Assembly (NCBI RefSeq): GCF_013410405.1
Contig: NZ_JACCFK010000001.1
Coordinates: 1,488,001 to 1,552,000 of the forward strand
DNA length: 64,000 nucleotides
Source: Amycolatopsis endophytica
GTDB lineage: Bacteria > Actinomycetota > Actinomycetes > Mycobacteriales > Pseudonocardiaceae
Reading direction: 5' to 3'
Position numbers and translations under genes: made by a program. This document shows positions 50,032 through 58,855 of the stretch, piece by piece. Position 1 is the stretch's first letter. Every line of letters starts with the position of its first letter. The notes beneath the pieces are model-generated. The model saw only the letters and a list, made by a program, of their open reading frames with translations, was not told the origin of the DNA and made no database searches.

Positions 50032-50101
50032 TTGCGTCTGGCATCAGCTTGCCTTACTCTTCTCGGAAGCTCGGGGATCCCAAGAGCTTGAGAGGTCGAC
50101 G

Positions 50102-50875
50102 ATGGATGACGAGAGCTGGGCTCTCTCACCGAACACCCGCAAACCGCTGCCCGAACTGATCGAGGACAAGATCAGGTCGCTCATCAGGGGCGGCAGGTTC
50201 AAGGCCGGCGACCGGCTGCCGACGGAACCGGAACTGGCCCAGCGCATGGCGGTGGCACGCAGTTCGCTGCGCACCGCGCTGCAGCGGCTTCAGCTGCAGG
50301 GTGTCGTCGAGGTGATGCGGGGCCGCGGCTGGTACGTCCGGTCGACGGACCTGTCCGAACAGGACGAGCCGCTGGTGTTCGACCGGCGCGTAGGTGACGC
50401 CGACCTGATGGAGGTCCGGATCGCCCTGGAAACGACCGCGGCCAGCCTGGCCGCGACGCGTGCGACCCAGGGCGAACTCGACGACATCGCGAAACTGGCG
50501 AAGCTGCACCAGTCCGCGTCGATCGCCGACAAGGACGAGCTGCTGCAGTCCGACGAGGACTTCCACGCCGCGGTCGTGCGCGCGAGCCACAACGAACTGC
50601 TGGACCAGCTCTACCGGTCGCTCGTACCCCAGCTGCGCGGGCACCGGCGCAACAGCTACGGCAGCTCGGAGGTGCACGTCCGGTCCGCGAACGACCACAA
50701 CCAGGTCACATGGTTCCTCAAGCGCCGCGACGAGGGCGGCGCCCGCGCGGCCATGGCCACCCACCTGCTCGGCCTGTACAACGACCTCGCCGCGCAGACC
50801 GGGACGCCTCCCGGCGAACGCGCGACGCTCACCACCTACGCGCTGGAGGACGAGCCGCACTGGCACCGGGAGTGA
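50102..50875 (+). CDS. FadR-subfamily GntR regulator
   Basis: 257 aa. Winged helix at residues 20-80: LIEDKIRSLIRGGRFKAGDR, TEPELAQRMAVARSSLRTAL, then LQLQGVVEVMRGRGWYVRS. The FCD ligand domain covers the rest: LMEVRIALETTAASLAATRA, DEDFHAAVVRASHNELL and RSANDHNQVTWFLKRRDEGG, with the His/Asp ligand positions of metal-containing FCD domains. It likely senses a carboxylic acid. GAGAGG lies about 10 bases upstream. It may control itself and the HExxH operon through the palindrome at 49998. Confidence 0.9.
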   Translation: MDDESWALSPNTRKPLPELIEDKIRSLIRGGRFKAGDRLPTEPELAQRMAVARSSLRTALQRLQLQGVVEVMRGRGWYVRSTDLSEQDEPLVFDRRVGDADLMEVRIALETTAASLAATRATQGELDDIAKLAKLHQSASIADKDELLQSDEDFHAAVVRASHNELLDQLYRSLVPQLRGHRRNSYGSSEVHVRSANDHNQVTWFLKRRDEGGARAAMATHLLGLYNDLAAQTGTPPGERATLTTYALEDEPHWHRE

Positions 50876-50951
50876 ATTAAGCCTATCGGCCGCTTTCGCC
50901 GCCGCAGCCCCTCCGACGATCATGGGTTCTCGCGAACCGGGCGGAGAGGCT

Positions 50952-52127
50952 GTGACAGCTGCGGAAAAACAGCGGCCTGGGGCCGGTGCGCGTCCCAAGC
51001 CCCGTCCGGGCGTCGTCCGCGTCGCCGTCGCGTTCGTGGTCGCCGGAGTGGCCGCCCTGCTCACGGTCGTGTCGTGGCAGGCCGCGCCCGGATGGCCCAC
51101 CGCGGTCCACGACGTGCTGGAGGCGGCGTTCCCCCTGGTCATCGTGGTGGGTTGCGGGATCGGCGGCTACGAGTTGTTCGTGCACCCGTGGCTGGTGACC
51201 GAGCTGGCGCGGATCTCCGGGCCGCGGATCGTCGAGGCGCTGCTCCCCCAGCAGGTCATGGAAACCTTCCTGCACTCGATCTACGGCGACAACGACGCGA
51301 ACCGCGAGGTGGTGACCGGTGTCCTGGGCGGGGAGGGACTGCGCCCGCTCGGCGGTGACCTGACGATCAGCACGCACACCGGGGTGACGTTCGAGCTGAG
51401 CGCGGTGGACCACGACATCTACCACCTGACGACCGCGGCCACGTACAGCTTCAAGAAGAACGTGCCGGTCGACCGGTTCATCATCTTCGCCACCTGCAAC
51501 GCGCTGTTGCGGGACTCGATCAGCGCGGGCTGTCAGCTGCCGCTGTTCGAGACGTGGTTCGTGCCGGACAGCTCGCTGTTCGAAAGTTCGGTCGAAGACA
51601 TGCTCCCGTCCGTGCGCATCAGCATCGACTACCTCGACCACCTGGGACGGCACCAGGTCGCGGCGTCCGGGAAGGTGGAGCTGCGGGAGGTCAAGTACCA
51701 GCAGTGGGCCGACTACCTGACCTTCTTCCGCACCAACCTGGGCCACCTGCCCCGCCAGAACACCCTCGACTACCTGTCCGACCTGCGCATCTTCGAATGC
51801 GACCTGTCCGACATCGCGGGCGACGACCATTCCGTCAGCGCGATCGAACGCCTCTCCCTGCGAGCGACGGCGCTGCAACGCATCGACGACGGATACTGCT
51901 ACTGGCAGGCGTCCTACCCCTGCTACGTGGAACGCATTTCGATGTCCACGAAGGGCCTGGACATCGACGGCGGCGGCGCCTACGAATTCCGGGTGGTGCC
52001 GTTCACGTTCCGCTCGAACACGGCTTCCGCGCGGTGGCTGAGACCGGAGGAGTTGAGCGAACTGGACGTGCGGTCCTGGCTGCTGCCGGGCCACGGGGTG
52101 GCGCTGCTCTGGCGACCGGCGAAATGA
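50952..52127 (+). CDS. Membrane-anchored protein of unknown function
   Basis: 391 aa. Basic N terminus (KPRPGVVRVAVAFVVAGVAA) with two membrane helices to about residue 75 (AFPLVIVVGCGIGGYELFV). The remainder is a large soluble part with ALLPQQVMETFLHSIYGDND, FELSAVDHDIYHLTTAATYS, RFIIFATCNALLRDSISAG and WQASYPCYVERISMSTKGLD. No catalytic motif is recognised. GTG at 50952 with GGAGAGG just upstream was chosen; an ATG at 50922 is in frame. It is 76 bases after the FadR gene on the same strand and may share its transcript. Confidence 0.75.
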   Translation: MTAAEKQRPGAGARPKPRPGVVRVAVAFVVAGVAALLTVVSWQAAPGWPTAVHDVLEAAFPLVIVVGCGIGGYELFVHPWLVTELARISGPRIVEALLPQQVMETFLHSIYGDNDANREVVTGVLGGEGLRPLGGDLTISTHTGVTFELSAVDHDIYHLTTAATYSFKKNVPVDRFIIFATCNALLRDSISAGCQLPLFETWFVPDSSLFESSVEDMLPSVRISIDYLDHLGRHQVAASGKVELREVKYQQWADYLTFFRTNLGHLPRQNTLDYLSDLRIFECDLSDIAGDDHSVSAIERLSLRATALQRIDDGYCYWQASYPCYVERISMSTKGLDIDGGGAYEFRVVPFTFRSNTASARWLRPEELSELDVRSWLLPGHGVALLWRPAK

Positions 52128-52207
52128 ATCCGTGCCGCGTGGAGCACCGGGTGGTTGAACCACGATCAATTTCGTGCCGTTCACCCCAATCCCCAGGAGC
52201 GACACCC

Positions 52208-52900
52208 ATGCGCCCTCACCCTCGACCAGGTGATAGAAGGACTTCCCGCATCGGACGCCCGTGAGCTCGCGCGCGCTTACCGCCACGGAGAGCGCGGTGG
52301 CGGACCCGCTGCGCAACACTCGGAACGGAGGAAACGACGGCTCTCCGGTTCGTCGCGGCTTGTTGCGCGGCGGGATTGCTCGAACCCCTCGACGCGACTG
52401 AACACATGCGGGGATGGGTGACAACAGTTGCGGGGAACGCGTTGGCCAACGCATCCCTCACCAAACCGATCACGAGGAGCACCGCCGAGCGTCTACTGCG
52501 CGGCGTGATCGACCGCGCCGCGAGCTACAACGCCGATCCAGACAGAATTCTCGCGGTTACTCGACTCGACGTCTTCGGCAGCTACCTGGATCCCGAGAAG
52601 GACCGGCTCGGCGATCTCGATCTGGGCATCGAGATCGTGCGCCGCTTCGACAGCGATTCTTGGACAGAGATGTCACTGGCATACACAGCAAAATCGGGCA
52701 GAACCTTCAACCGGTACACAGATAGACTCTTCTGGCCACTGCACGAGTTGCTCCGATACCTGAAGAACCGCAGCTCAGCAATCGGCTTCACCGACGAAGA
52801 CCTGGCACTCCTCACCACGTGTCACGAGCGCATCTACGACATCCGAAAAGACCCCACGACGATCCAACCTCCGCCGGAGGCGACAGTCCAGCGGTTGTGA
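52208..52900 (+). pseudogene. Nucleotidyltransferase-like gene with N-terminal frameshifts
   Basis: The C-terminal two thirds is intact: ALRFVAACCAAGLLEPLDAT, then GWVTTVAGNALANASLTKPI, DVFGSYLDPEKDRLGDLDLG (a GSx10DxD nucleotidyltransferase motif) and FWPLHELLRYLKNRSSAIG, ending at 52900. The N-terminal part lies in shifted frames: ALTLDQVIEGLPASDARELA near 52212 in one, VADPLRNTRNGGNDG near 52297 in another, with a TGA at 52262 in the main frame. An ATG at 52208 with a CAGGAG ribosome site is the likely old start. A shortened protein from TTG 52376 or ATG 52406 could still be made. Confidence 0.6.
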
Positions 52901-52903
52901 CGC

Positions 52904-52937
52904 GCGACTACGCCCCAGAGCCCCGGCGCGTAGTCGC
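52904..52937. terminator. Intrinsic terminator after the nucleotidyltransferase remnant
   Basis: GCGACTACGC and its complement GCGTAGTCGC, perfect 10-base stem with a 14-base loop, starting 4 bases after the stop codon. A further small palindrome (CGTACTCG/CGAGTACG) lies at 53010-53027. Confidence 0.7.
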
Positions 52938-53064
52938 CCGTCATGTTCTGCACCTTGATGTCGAAATGTCACCAAGCGAGCGCGCTGGAAGCGCTGTGCT
53001 CGCCCGGTGACGTACTCGGGCGAGTACGTGAGGGGCCGGATCCGCGCTGGCCAGGCCCCTTCGG

Positions 53065-53149
53065 CGGAAGCGGAGGGATTTGAACCCCCGGTCGGTTGCC
53101 CGACGCTCGCTTTCAAGGCGAGTGCATTCGGCCGCTCTGCCACGCTTCC
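53065..53149 (-). tRNA. tRNA-Ser (anticodon TGA)
   Basis: Minus strand starts GGAAGCGTGGCAGAGCGGCC. Acceptor GGAAGCG/CGCTTCC pairs, the anticodon loop CTTGAAA gives TGA, and a long variable arm (GTCGGGCAACCGAC) is present. Length 85 with the discriminator; no encoded CCA. Confidence 0.95.
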
Positions 53150-53169
53150 CTGGGGCTCAGGGTAGCGGC

Positions 53170-53634
53170 TCAGCCCGGCAGGCCGTCGAGGTGTTCGAGC
53201 ACCCGGGAGAACGCCTTCGCGAGCACCGCCTGCTCGTCGGGGGTCATCAGGTCGATCAGGTGGGTTCGCACACCGTCGACGTGCGTGGGGGCGGCTTCCT
53301 TCAGCAGGGCTTCGCCGCCGGGGGTCAGCTCGGCCACCACACCGCGCTTGTCGTCCGGGTCGGGGGCGCGCCGGGCCAGGCCCGCCGCCTCCATGCGCCC
53401 GATCTGGTGCGACAGGCGACTCTTCGTGGAACCCATGGTGGTCGCCAGTTCCGACATCCGCATCCGGTTCTCCGGCGCCATTTCGAGGCACACCAGCACC
53501 TCGTAGTCGGTGAGCGAAATGTCGTGCGCGGCGGCCAGTTCGCGGTGCAGCCGCTGGCGGAGCCGCAGCGTGGCGACGACGTAGGACCGCCAAGCCGACA
53601 TCTCCGTGTCCGTCAGCCAGCGCACTTCACTCAT
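53170..53634 (-). CDS. MarR-family transcriptional regulator
   Basis: 154-aa winged-helix dimer. LTDYEVLVCLEMAPENRMRM, SELATTMGSTKSRLSHQIGR and the wing APDPDDKRGVVAELTPGGEA are the MarR motifs. Residues before 30 and after 125 (DLMTPDEQAVLAKAFSRVLE) make the dimer interface. Such proteins repress stress or drug genes until a phenolic or oxidant binds. It is next to tRNA-Ser on the same strand; the target is not evident. The following 470 bases (53635-54057) contain nothing recognisable. Confidence 0.92.
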   Translation of the reverse strand: MSEVRWLTDTEMSAWRSYVVATLRLRQRLHRELAAAHDISLTDYEVLVCLEMAPENRMRMSELATTMGSTKSRLSHQIGRMEAAGLARRAPDPDDKRGVVAELTPGGEALLKEAAPTHVDGVRTHLIDLMTPDEQAVLAKAFSRVLEHLDGLPG

Positions 53635-54057
53635 GTACCGAACAGTAGCCCCGGGACACGATTACCAACCAATGAGGGACGGCGCCTCGGTTGAGGATTC
53701 GCGGCGTCGGGCGCACACTGAGGGCAACGGCGGATCGGTCACCGGTCCGGGGACGCGCTACCCGGGCGTGGCCCGTCGAGCCGTCCGCCGGGAGAGGGCC
53801 AGGTGGTTCAATGACGAGAAGTTCCTCGCGGTTGACTACCGGATACAGCTGTGGACCCACAGCCGGGATGCGGTGAACCCAGTCCGGCTGTGACTGTGAG
53901 CAGCACGGGTTTCCATCTCGATGCGCCTCGACCATCGCTTGCGCACGACGGCGACTTCGAGCCTGCTTCGATGCGGTCCTCCGTGTCCGCACGGCAGAGC
54001 CACTCGCCGGCCCGCGAGGTGGCCAACCGCTGACTACAATTGACAACCTCGGTAACC
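53635..54057. other. Unassigned intergenic region
   Basis: About 420 bases between the MarR gene and the metallopeptidase. A TTGACA at 54040 and a TACAAT at 54034 hint at promoter elements for the plus-strand gene, but their order and spacing do not form a convincing pair. No ORF with a ribosome site or domain is seen. Confidence 0.4.
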
Positions 54058-54086
54058 CTGGGTGCGGACTTCCGGTCCGCACCCAG
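54058..54086 (+). other. Leader hairpin before the metallopeptidase
   Basis: CTGGGTGCGGAC and GTCCGCACCCAG, perfect 12-base stem around TTCCG. It ends 21 bases before the TTG start, so it sits in the mRNA leader and could act as a terminator or translation control. Confidence 0.6.
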
Positions 54087-54107
54087 GCTTGTGTGAGGGA
54101 GTTCGGG

Positions 54108-55019
54108 TTGAGGTTTGACGAAGGCGCCGGCCTGGACACGTCCGAGGTCGACGACCTCCGCGGCAGCGGTGGCGGCGTCGGCGGGCGGGTCGCCCTCGGC
54201 GGTGGCGGGCTGGGGGTCGTCGGCGTGATCATCTACTTCGTGCTCTCCCAGATCGGCGGGGTCGACCCGAGCAACGCGGGCGGCCTGGGACAACTCGGCT
54301 CCGGCGAGCAGGTCAGCAACGGCTCGCTCGCGCAGGAGTGCCGCACCGGCGCGGACGCCAACTCCAACCACGACTGCGCGATCGTCGCGATCGTGAACTC
54401 GATCCAGGACTACTGGAGCGACCAGTTCGCCCGCTCCGGCCGCACCTACCGGACCGCGCAGACGAACTTCTTCAGCGGCGGGGTGCGCACCGGCTGCGGC
54501 GGCGCGACCTCCGACGTCGGCCCGTTCTACTGCCCGGCCGACTCCGAGGTCTACATCGATTTGTCGTTCTACGACGAGTTGCGGACGCGGTTCGGCGCGG
54601 AGGGCGGAACTTTCGCCGAGGCGTACGTGCTCGCGCACGAGTACGGGCACCACGTGCAGAACCAGCTGGGGACCTCGCGCCGCGTGGGCAACGAGACGGG
54701 GCCTGCTTCCGGCTCCGTCAGGCTCGAACTGCAGGCCGACTGCTATGCCGGTGTGTGGGCCAACCACGCGACGACCACGCCGTCCTCGACCGGACGGCCG
54801 CTCATCACCGAAGTGACACAGGACGACATCGACCGGGCTCTGGATACCGCGTCCCGCATCGGAGACGACTACATCCAGTCCAACCTCGGCGGCGGTCAGG
54901 TCGACGAATCCCAGTTCACGCACGGGACTTCGGCTCAGCGGGAGCGGTGGTTCACGACCGGCTTCTCGACCGGGGATCCCGCTCGATGCGACACGTTCGG
55001 TACCAACAACTTGGGTTGA
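54108..55019 (+). CDS. Neutral zinc metallopeptidase (YpfJ family), membrane-anchored
   Basis: 303 aa. Start LRFDEGAGLDTSEVDDLRG is the family N terminus (RFDxxAxLDTSxVxDRRG). One membrane helix follows (LGVVGVIIYFVLSQIGG). The protease core has FAEAYVLAHEYGHHVQNQLG with HExxHH zinc motif and RLELQADCYAGVWANHA with the third ligand Glu. Conserved Cys pairs (CRTGADAN, CGGATSDVGPFYC) suggest exported disulfides. Its targets are unknown. TTG at 54108 has GGGAG about 6 bases upstream; a GTG five codons earlier is possible. Confidence 0.9.
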   Translation: MRFDEGAGLDTSEVDDLRGSGGGVGGRVALGGGGLGVVGVIIYFVLSQIGGVDPSNAGGLGQLGSGEQVSNGSLAQECRTGADANSNHDCAIVAIVNSIQDYWSDQFARSGRTYRTAQTNFFSGGVRTGCGGATSDVGPFYCPADSEVYIDLSFYDELRTRFGAEGGTFAEAYVLAHEYGHHVQNQLGTSRRVGNETGPASGSVRLELQADCYAGVWANHATTTPSSTGRPLITEVTQDDIDRALDTASRIGDDYIQSNLGGGQVDESQFTHGTSAQRERWFTTGFSTGDPARCDTFGTNNLG

Positions 55020-55039
55020 TCCCGAGTGCGGTGGCCACC

Positions 55040-55533
55040 GCACGAGCGGGTTCTTCGCGCGGTGGTCGGTGGTGCCCGCGCGAGTGGGAACTTGGTGTGG
55101 GTGCCGGTGGCGGCTGCGCGAGTGGGAACCTCGTGTGGGAGCCCGTTGCGCCTGCACGAGCGGGAACCTCGTGTGGATGCCAGTCACAGGGCTCCATGGA
55201 TGGGAATCTCATGCGGGAGCCAGTGGTACCCGCACGAGCGGCAACCTGCCGTGGGCGCCAGCCGCGGCTGCACGACTGGGAATCTCGCGCGGCAGCCAGC
55301 CACACCCGCACGAGCGGGAACCTCGCGCGGCAGCCAGCCACACCCGCACGAGCGGGAACCTCACGCGGCAGCCAGCCACACCCGCACGAGCGGCAACCTG
55401 CCGTGGGCGCCAGTGGTAACTGTGCGAGTGGGAATCTTGTGGGGCAGACAGCGGTGCTGATACGCACCGAAATCTACGGGGCAGTCAATGGCACCCATGC
55501 GAAAGGGAACCTCGTCGAACTGACGCCAACCGG
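55040..55533. repeat. Array of about 13 diverged 38-base repeats
   Basis: Units of 38 bases (one of 40) starting near GCACGAGCGGGAACCTCGCG. Two neighbouring units at 55308 and 55346 are identical except one base. Each unit has a core CCCGC-ACGA-GCGGG dyad. Units are contiguous, without separate spacers, so this is a minisatellite of palindromic units, not a CRISPR. Its far end runs into the peptidase remnant. Confidence 0.85.
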
Positions 55534-55539
55534 CAGCCG

Positions 55540-55869
55540 CTGGGTGGCAGCCTTCTGCCCGAATGAACAGGAACCGCGCCGCACCACCGCGATCTTGCCC
55601 GCCACATCGGCGAAGTCCGACGCCACACCACCCAGCGCCGGCACCACCGCCAGCGGGGCCGTGGCCCCGCCCTTCGATGTCGAATACACCATGACGGTGA
55701 TCGGCACCCCGGCCGCGCCGACCGTCAGCTTCTCCTCGATCGTCTCCGTGAACACGAGCGGGAACTCCCGCCGCGTCACGGCATAACCCGCGGCGTTCAG
55801 CTTCCCGGCGATGTCGTCCGCCGGGGCGGCCTGGCCCTCGGTGCCCGCGGCGCGGCCGGAGTGGCATGA
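55540..55869 (-). pseudogene. Remnant of an M28-type peptidase (PA domain)
   Basis: Minus strand reads GRAAGTEGQAAPADDIAGKL, NAAGYAVTRREFPLVFTETI, EEKLTVGAAGVPITVMVYST and ADVAGKIAVVRRGSCSFGQK. This is the N-terminal part and PA-domain strand of actinobacterial M28 aminopeptidases. There is no start codon, signal peptide or catalytic zinc domain; the sequence stops matching just where the 38-base array begins. It is a broken gene. Confidence 0.7.
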
Positions 55870-55941
55870 GCAGTCAGCTGTCCCGGATCGCCCCCGAGGT
55901 CAAGCGTGCGTTCGCATCACCCCGGCAATAGGGTCGGGACC

Positions 55942-56919
55942 ATGCATGCGATCAAGCTCCGTGAACCCGGCGGCCCGGACAACCTGGAATGGGCGGAGGT
56001 CCCCGACCCGCGGCCCGGCCCCGGGGAAGTCCTCCTCGACGTCGCCGCGAGCGCGGTCAACCGGGCGGATCTGCTGCAGCGCCAGGGCAACTACCCGCCA
56101 CCACCCGGAGCGAGCGACATCCTCGGCCTCGAATGCTCGGGCACGGTCGCCGAACTCGGCGAGGGCGTCGAGGGCTGGCAGGTCGGCGACGAAGTCTGCG
56201 CGCTCCTGGCCGGCGGTGGCTACGCCGAGCGCGTCGTCGTGCCCGCGGGCCAGCTGCTTCCCGTCCCCGGCGAGATCGACCTGATCACCTCCGCCGGACT
56301 GCCCGAGGTCGCCTGCACCGTCTGGTCGAACATCGTCATGCACGCGAACCTGGCCGAAGGTGAAGTGCTGCTCGTGCACGGCGGCGCCGGCGGCATCGGC
56401 ACCCACGCGATCCAGGTCGGCAAGGCTCTGGGCGCGACGGTCGCGGTGACCGCCGGATCCGCCGAACGGCTCGACCGCTGCCGCCAGCTCGGCGCGGACA
56501 TCACGATCAACTACAAGGAGCAGGACTTCGTCGAGGTCCTTCGGGACGAAACCGGCGGCGCCGACGTCATCCTCGACAACATGGGCGCGAAATACCTGGA
56601 CCGCAACGTCACCGCGTTGAAGACCGGCGGCCGGGTGACGATCATCGGCATGCAGGGCGGCGTCAAGGGTGAGCTGAACATCGGCAAGCTGATGGGCAAG
56701 CGCGCCAGCGTCGCGGGCACCACCCTGCGCGCCCGCCCGGTGGACGACAAGGCCCGCATCGTCGCCGATGTACGCGCGCGTCTGTGGCCGCTCGTCGCGG
56801 AGGGCACCGTCCGGCCGATCATCGGGCAGGTCGTGCCGATGGCGGAGGCCGCCGACGCGCACCGCGCGCTCGAAGAGGGCGGCGTGTTCGGCAAGGTGCT
56901 GCTCGCCGCCCGCGGCTAA
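55942..56919 (+). CDS. NAD(P)H-quinone oxidoreductase (PIG3/QOR type)
   Basis: 325-aa zinc-free MDR-family reductase. MHAIKLREPGGPDNLEWAEV at the start, SAVNRADLLQRQGNYPPPPG, ILGLECSGTVAELG and NADPH motif VLLVHGGAGGIGTHAIQVGK (about residues 144-163) define it. It reduces quinones by NADPH. It is convergent with the aminotransferase-like gene, ends 4 bases overlapping, in an order similar to mycobacterial Rv3777-Rv3778c. ATG 55942 chosen at the conserved N terminus. Confidence 0.92.
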   Translation: MHAIKLREPGGPDNLEWAEVPDPRPGPGEVLLDVAASAVNRADLLQRQGNYPPPPGASDILGLECSGTVAELGEGVEGWQVGDEVCALLAGGGYAERVVVPAGQLLPVPGEIDLITSAGLPEVACTVWSNIVMHANLAEGEVLLVHGGAGGIGTHAIQVGKALGATVAVTAGSAERLDRCRQLGADITINYKEQDFVEVLRDETGGADVILDNMGAKYLDRNVTALKTGGRVTIIGMQGGVKGELNIGKLMGKRASVAGTTLRARPVDDKARIVADVRARLWPLVAEGTVRPIIGQVVPMAEAADAHRALEEGGVFGKVLLAARG

Positions 56920-58115
56920 CGCAGCTCTTCCAGCACCCGCACCAGCTGGTTGACCTCGAAGACGTTGGAGTAGTGGGCGAGCGCGATCCGCACCGCGCCG
57001 CCCACCTCTCCGACGCCGAGCGCGGCGAACACGCCGAACGTGCCCAGATCGGCGAACGCACACAGCCCCTGCGAGGCCAGGTACTCCGCGATCTCGGGTG
57101 CCTTCTTGCCCATGACGGTGAACGCGAGCGCCGGGACGCGGCGCATCGCGTCGCCGATGACCATGACGTGCGGCAGCGCACGCAACTCCGTGCTGAGCTG
57201 CGCCAGCAGGCCCGCGTGGTAGGACTTCGCCGACCCCAGCGACGTCACCAGCCGCTCGCGGCGGGACCCGGTGGCGGCGTCATCGAGCCCCGCGAGGAAG
57301 TCGATCGACGCGACGAGCCCGGCGAGCAGCGGGTACGCGTGCGGCCCCAGCTCCAGGCGCGCCGGGCCACGCGCGTTCGGGTCGAGCGAGGTGGACGGCA
57401 GCCGTTCCAGCAGGTCGGGGTCGCGGAACACCAGCGCGCCCACCGCCGGGCCGCCCCACGCCTGCGCGGACACCACGAGCACGTCGGCGCCGAGCGCGTT
57501 CAGGTCGAGCGAGAGGAACGGGGCCGCGGCGGTGGCGTCGACCACGACGAGCGCCCCGACACGCTTGGCGAACTCGGCGACCGTCGGCACGTCCGGGCGG
57601 GTCCCGACGGACCCGGACGCCGCGGTCACGGCGACCGCCTTCGTGCGGGCGTTGACGAGGTTCTCGTACTGCCAGGCGGGCAGCTCGCAGGTCTCGATAT
57701 CGATCTCGGCCCAGCGCGTGACCGCGCCGACACGCTTCGCGGCGTGCTGCCACGGCGCGATGTTGGGTTGTTCGTCGAGGCGCGAAACCACCACTTCGTC
57801 GCCCAGCGTCCAGCGCTCCGACATCGAGTCGACAAGTCGACGCAGCAGGACGGCCGCGCTCGGGCCGAGCACGACACCGGCCGGATCGGCACCGACCAGA
57901 TCGGCCACCGCACGCCGGGCCGCGGTGACGATGCTCTCCGCGCGCTGGGACGCCGGGAACGCGCCACCCGGGCCGGAAACCGGGGCACGCATCGCCGTCG
58001 ACACGGCCGAGGCCACCTGTTCGGGTACCAGCATGCCGGTCGGGCCGTCGAAGTGGATCCAGCCGTCACCCAGCGCGGGGAACAACCCACGAATTCGAGC
58101 GACGTCGAACGCCAT
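56916..58115 (-). CDS. Aminotransferase class V / cysteine desulfurase-like protein lacking the PLP lysine
   Basis: 399 aa, Fold-type I PLP-like. MAFDVARIRGLFPALGDGWI is typical of the actinobacterial Rv3778c-type group; SRLDEQPNIAPWQHAAKRVG and GALVVVDATAAAPFLSLDL hold the cofactor Asp. Where cysteine desulfurases have SGHKxxGPxG, the sequence reads SAQAWGGPAVGAL, so the lysine that binds PLP is replaced. The C-terminal part ends VGGAVRIALAHYSNVFEVNQ. Likely not a desulfurase; may bind ligand without PLP chemistry. The ATG at 58115 begins the conserved N terminus. The gene faces Bpa, divergently, 117 bases away. Confidence 0.85.
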   Translation of the reverse strand: MAFDVARIRGLFPALGDGWIHFDGPTGMLVPEQVASAVSTAMRAPVSGPGGAFPASQRAESIVTAARRAVADLVGADPAGVVLGPSAAVLLRRLVDSMSERWTLGDEVVVSRLDEQPNIAPWQHAAKRVGAVTRWAEIDIETCELPAWQYENLVNARTKAVAVTAASGSVGTRPDVPTVAEFAKRVGALVVVDATAAAPFLSLDLNALGADVLVVSAQAWGGPAVGALVFRDPDLLERLPSTSLDPNARGPARLELGPHAYPLLAGLVASIDFLAGLDDAATGSRRERLVTSLGSAKSYHAGLLAQLSTELRALPHVMVIGDAMRRVPALAFTVMGKKAPEIAEYLASQGLCAFADLGTFGVFAALGVGEVGGAVRIALAHYSNVFEVNQLVRVLEELR

Positions 58116-58232
58116 GGACAACACCGTACGGAGGGGTAGTTTCGCGGTGCGTCCGGGGTTGGGCTGTCGCCGACCACGAGCGTCCCCGACCGCTAGGCTG
58201 GGACCGGTCACCGAGCCAGCCAGGATGGAGCA

Positions 58233-58787
58233 ATGACGGAGCCGAAGTTTTCCGAGTCGCCCTCGCCCGACGAGCAGCCGCACCGCGTGGTCGTGGTGGG
58301 CCCCGACGGCTCCCCCGTGGGCACGGCCCGGATCCCGAGTGAGGACGACGAACACCAGGAGTCGGTCGGTGACCTCGTCGAAGAGCCGGCGAAGGTCATG
58401 CGGATCGGCACGATGATCAAGCAGCTGCTGGAGGAGGTGCGGGCCGCACCGCTCGACGACGCCAGCCGCGACCGGGTCCGTGAGATCCACCAGACCTCGA
58501 TCAAGGAGCTGGAGCAGGCGCTGGCGCCGGAGCTGCAGGACGAGCTCGAACGCCTGGTGCGGCCCTTCACCGACGGCACCACCCCGTCCGACGCCGAGCT
58601 GCGGATCGCGCAGGCCCAGCTGGTCGGCTGGCTGGAGGGGCTGTTCCACGGCATCCAGACGGCGCTGTTCGCGCAGCAGATGGCGGCGCGGGTGCAGCTG
58701 GAGCAGATGCGCCGCGGGCTGCCCGCCGGGCGTGGTGGCCAGGAAGGCCCGCAGCCGGGAATCAGCGGGACCGGCCAGTACCTGTAG
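58233..58787 (+). CDS. bpa: Bacterial proteasome activator Bpa (PafE)
   Basis: 184-aa ring-forming activator of the 20S proteasome. It has acidic disordered start, a four-helix core (VMRIGTMIKQLLEEVRAAPL, REIHQTSIKELEQALAPELQ, AQLVGWLEGLFHGIQTALFA) and the C terminus GTGQYL, whose GQYL ending docks in proteasome pockets. It helps degrade damaged proteins without ATP. It lies divergent to the aminotransferase-like gene, as in mycobacteria (Rv3780). Only proteasome-carrying actinobacteria have it, so the organism has a proteasome. Confidence 0.95.
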   Translation: MTEPKFSESPSPDEQPHRVVVVGPDGSPVGTARIPSEDDEHQESVGDLVEEPAKVMRIGTMIKQLLEEVRAAPLDDASRDRVREIHQTSIKELEQALAPELQDELERLVRPFTDGTTPSDAELRIAQAQLVGWLEGLFHGIQTALFAQQMAARVQLEQMRRGLPAGRGGQEGPQPGISGTGQYL

Positions 58788-58855
58788 GCGGCTGAGCGGC
58801 GCCGGTGCGCGCCGGAACGTAGGACTCGCGCGCCGGAAGGTGGGACTCGCGCTGG

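Noticed and set aside
53010..53027. CGTACTCG/CGAGTACG palindrome as an operator
   Set aside because: It lies between a terminator and a tRNA 3' end with no promoter to control; more likely a minor hairpin.
55040..55533. CRISPR array
   Set aside because: Regular 38-base period but no conserved repeat/variable spacer split; whole units diverge, one unit is 40 bases, and no cas gene is near.
54338..55786. Plus-strand 482-codon frame overlapping the metallopeptidase and the 38-base array
   Set aside because: Its first half is the shadow of the metallopeptidase gene and the rest is translated repeat; no domain.
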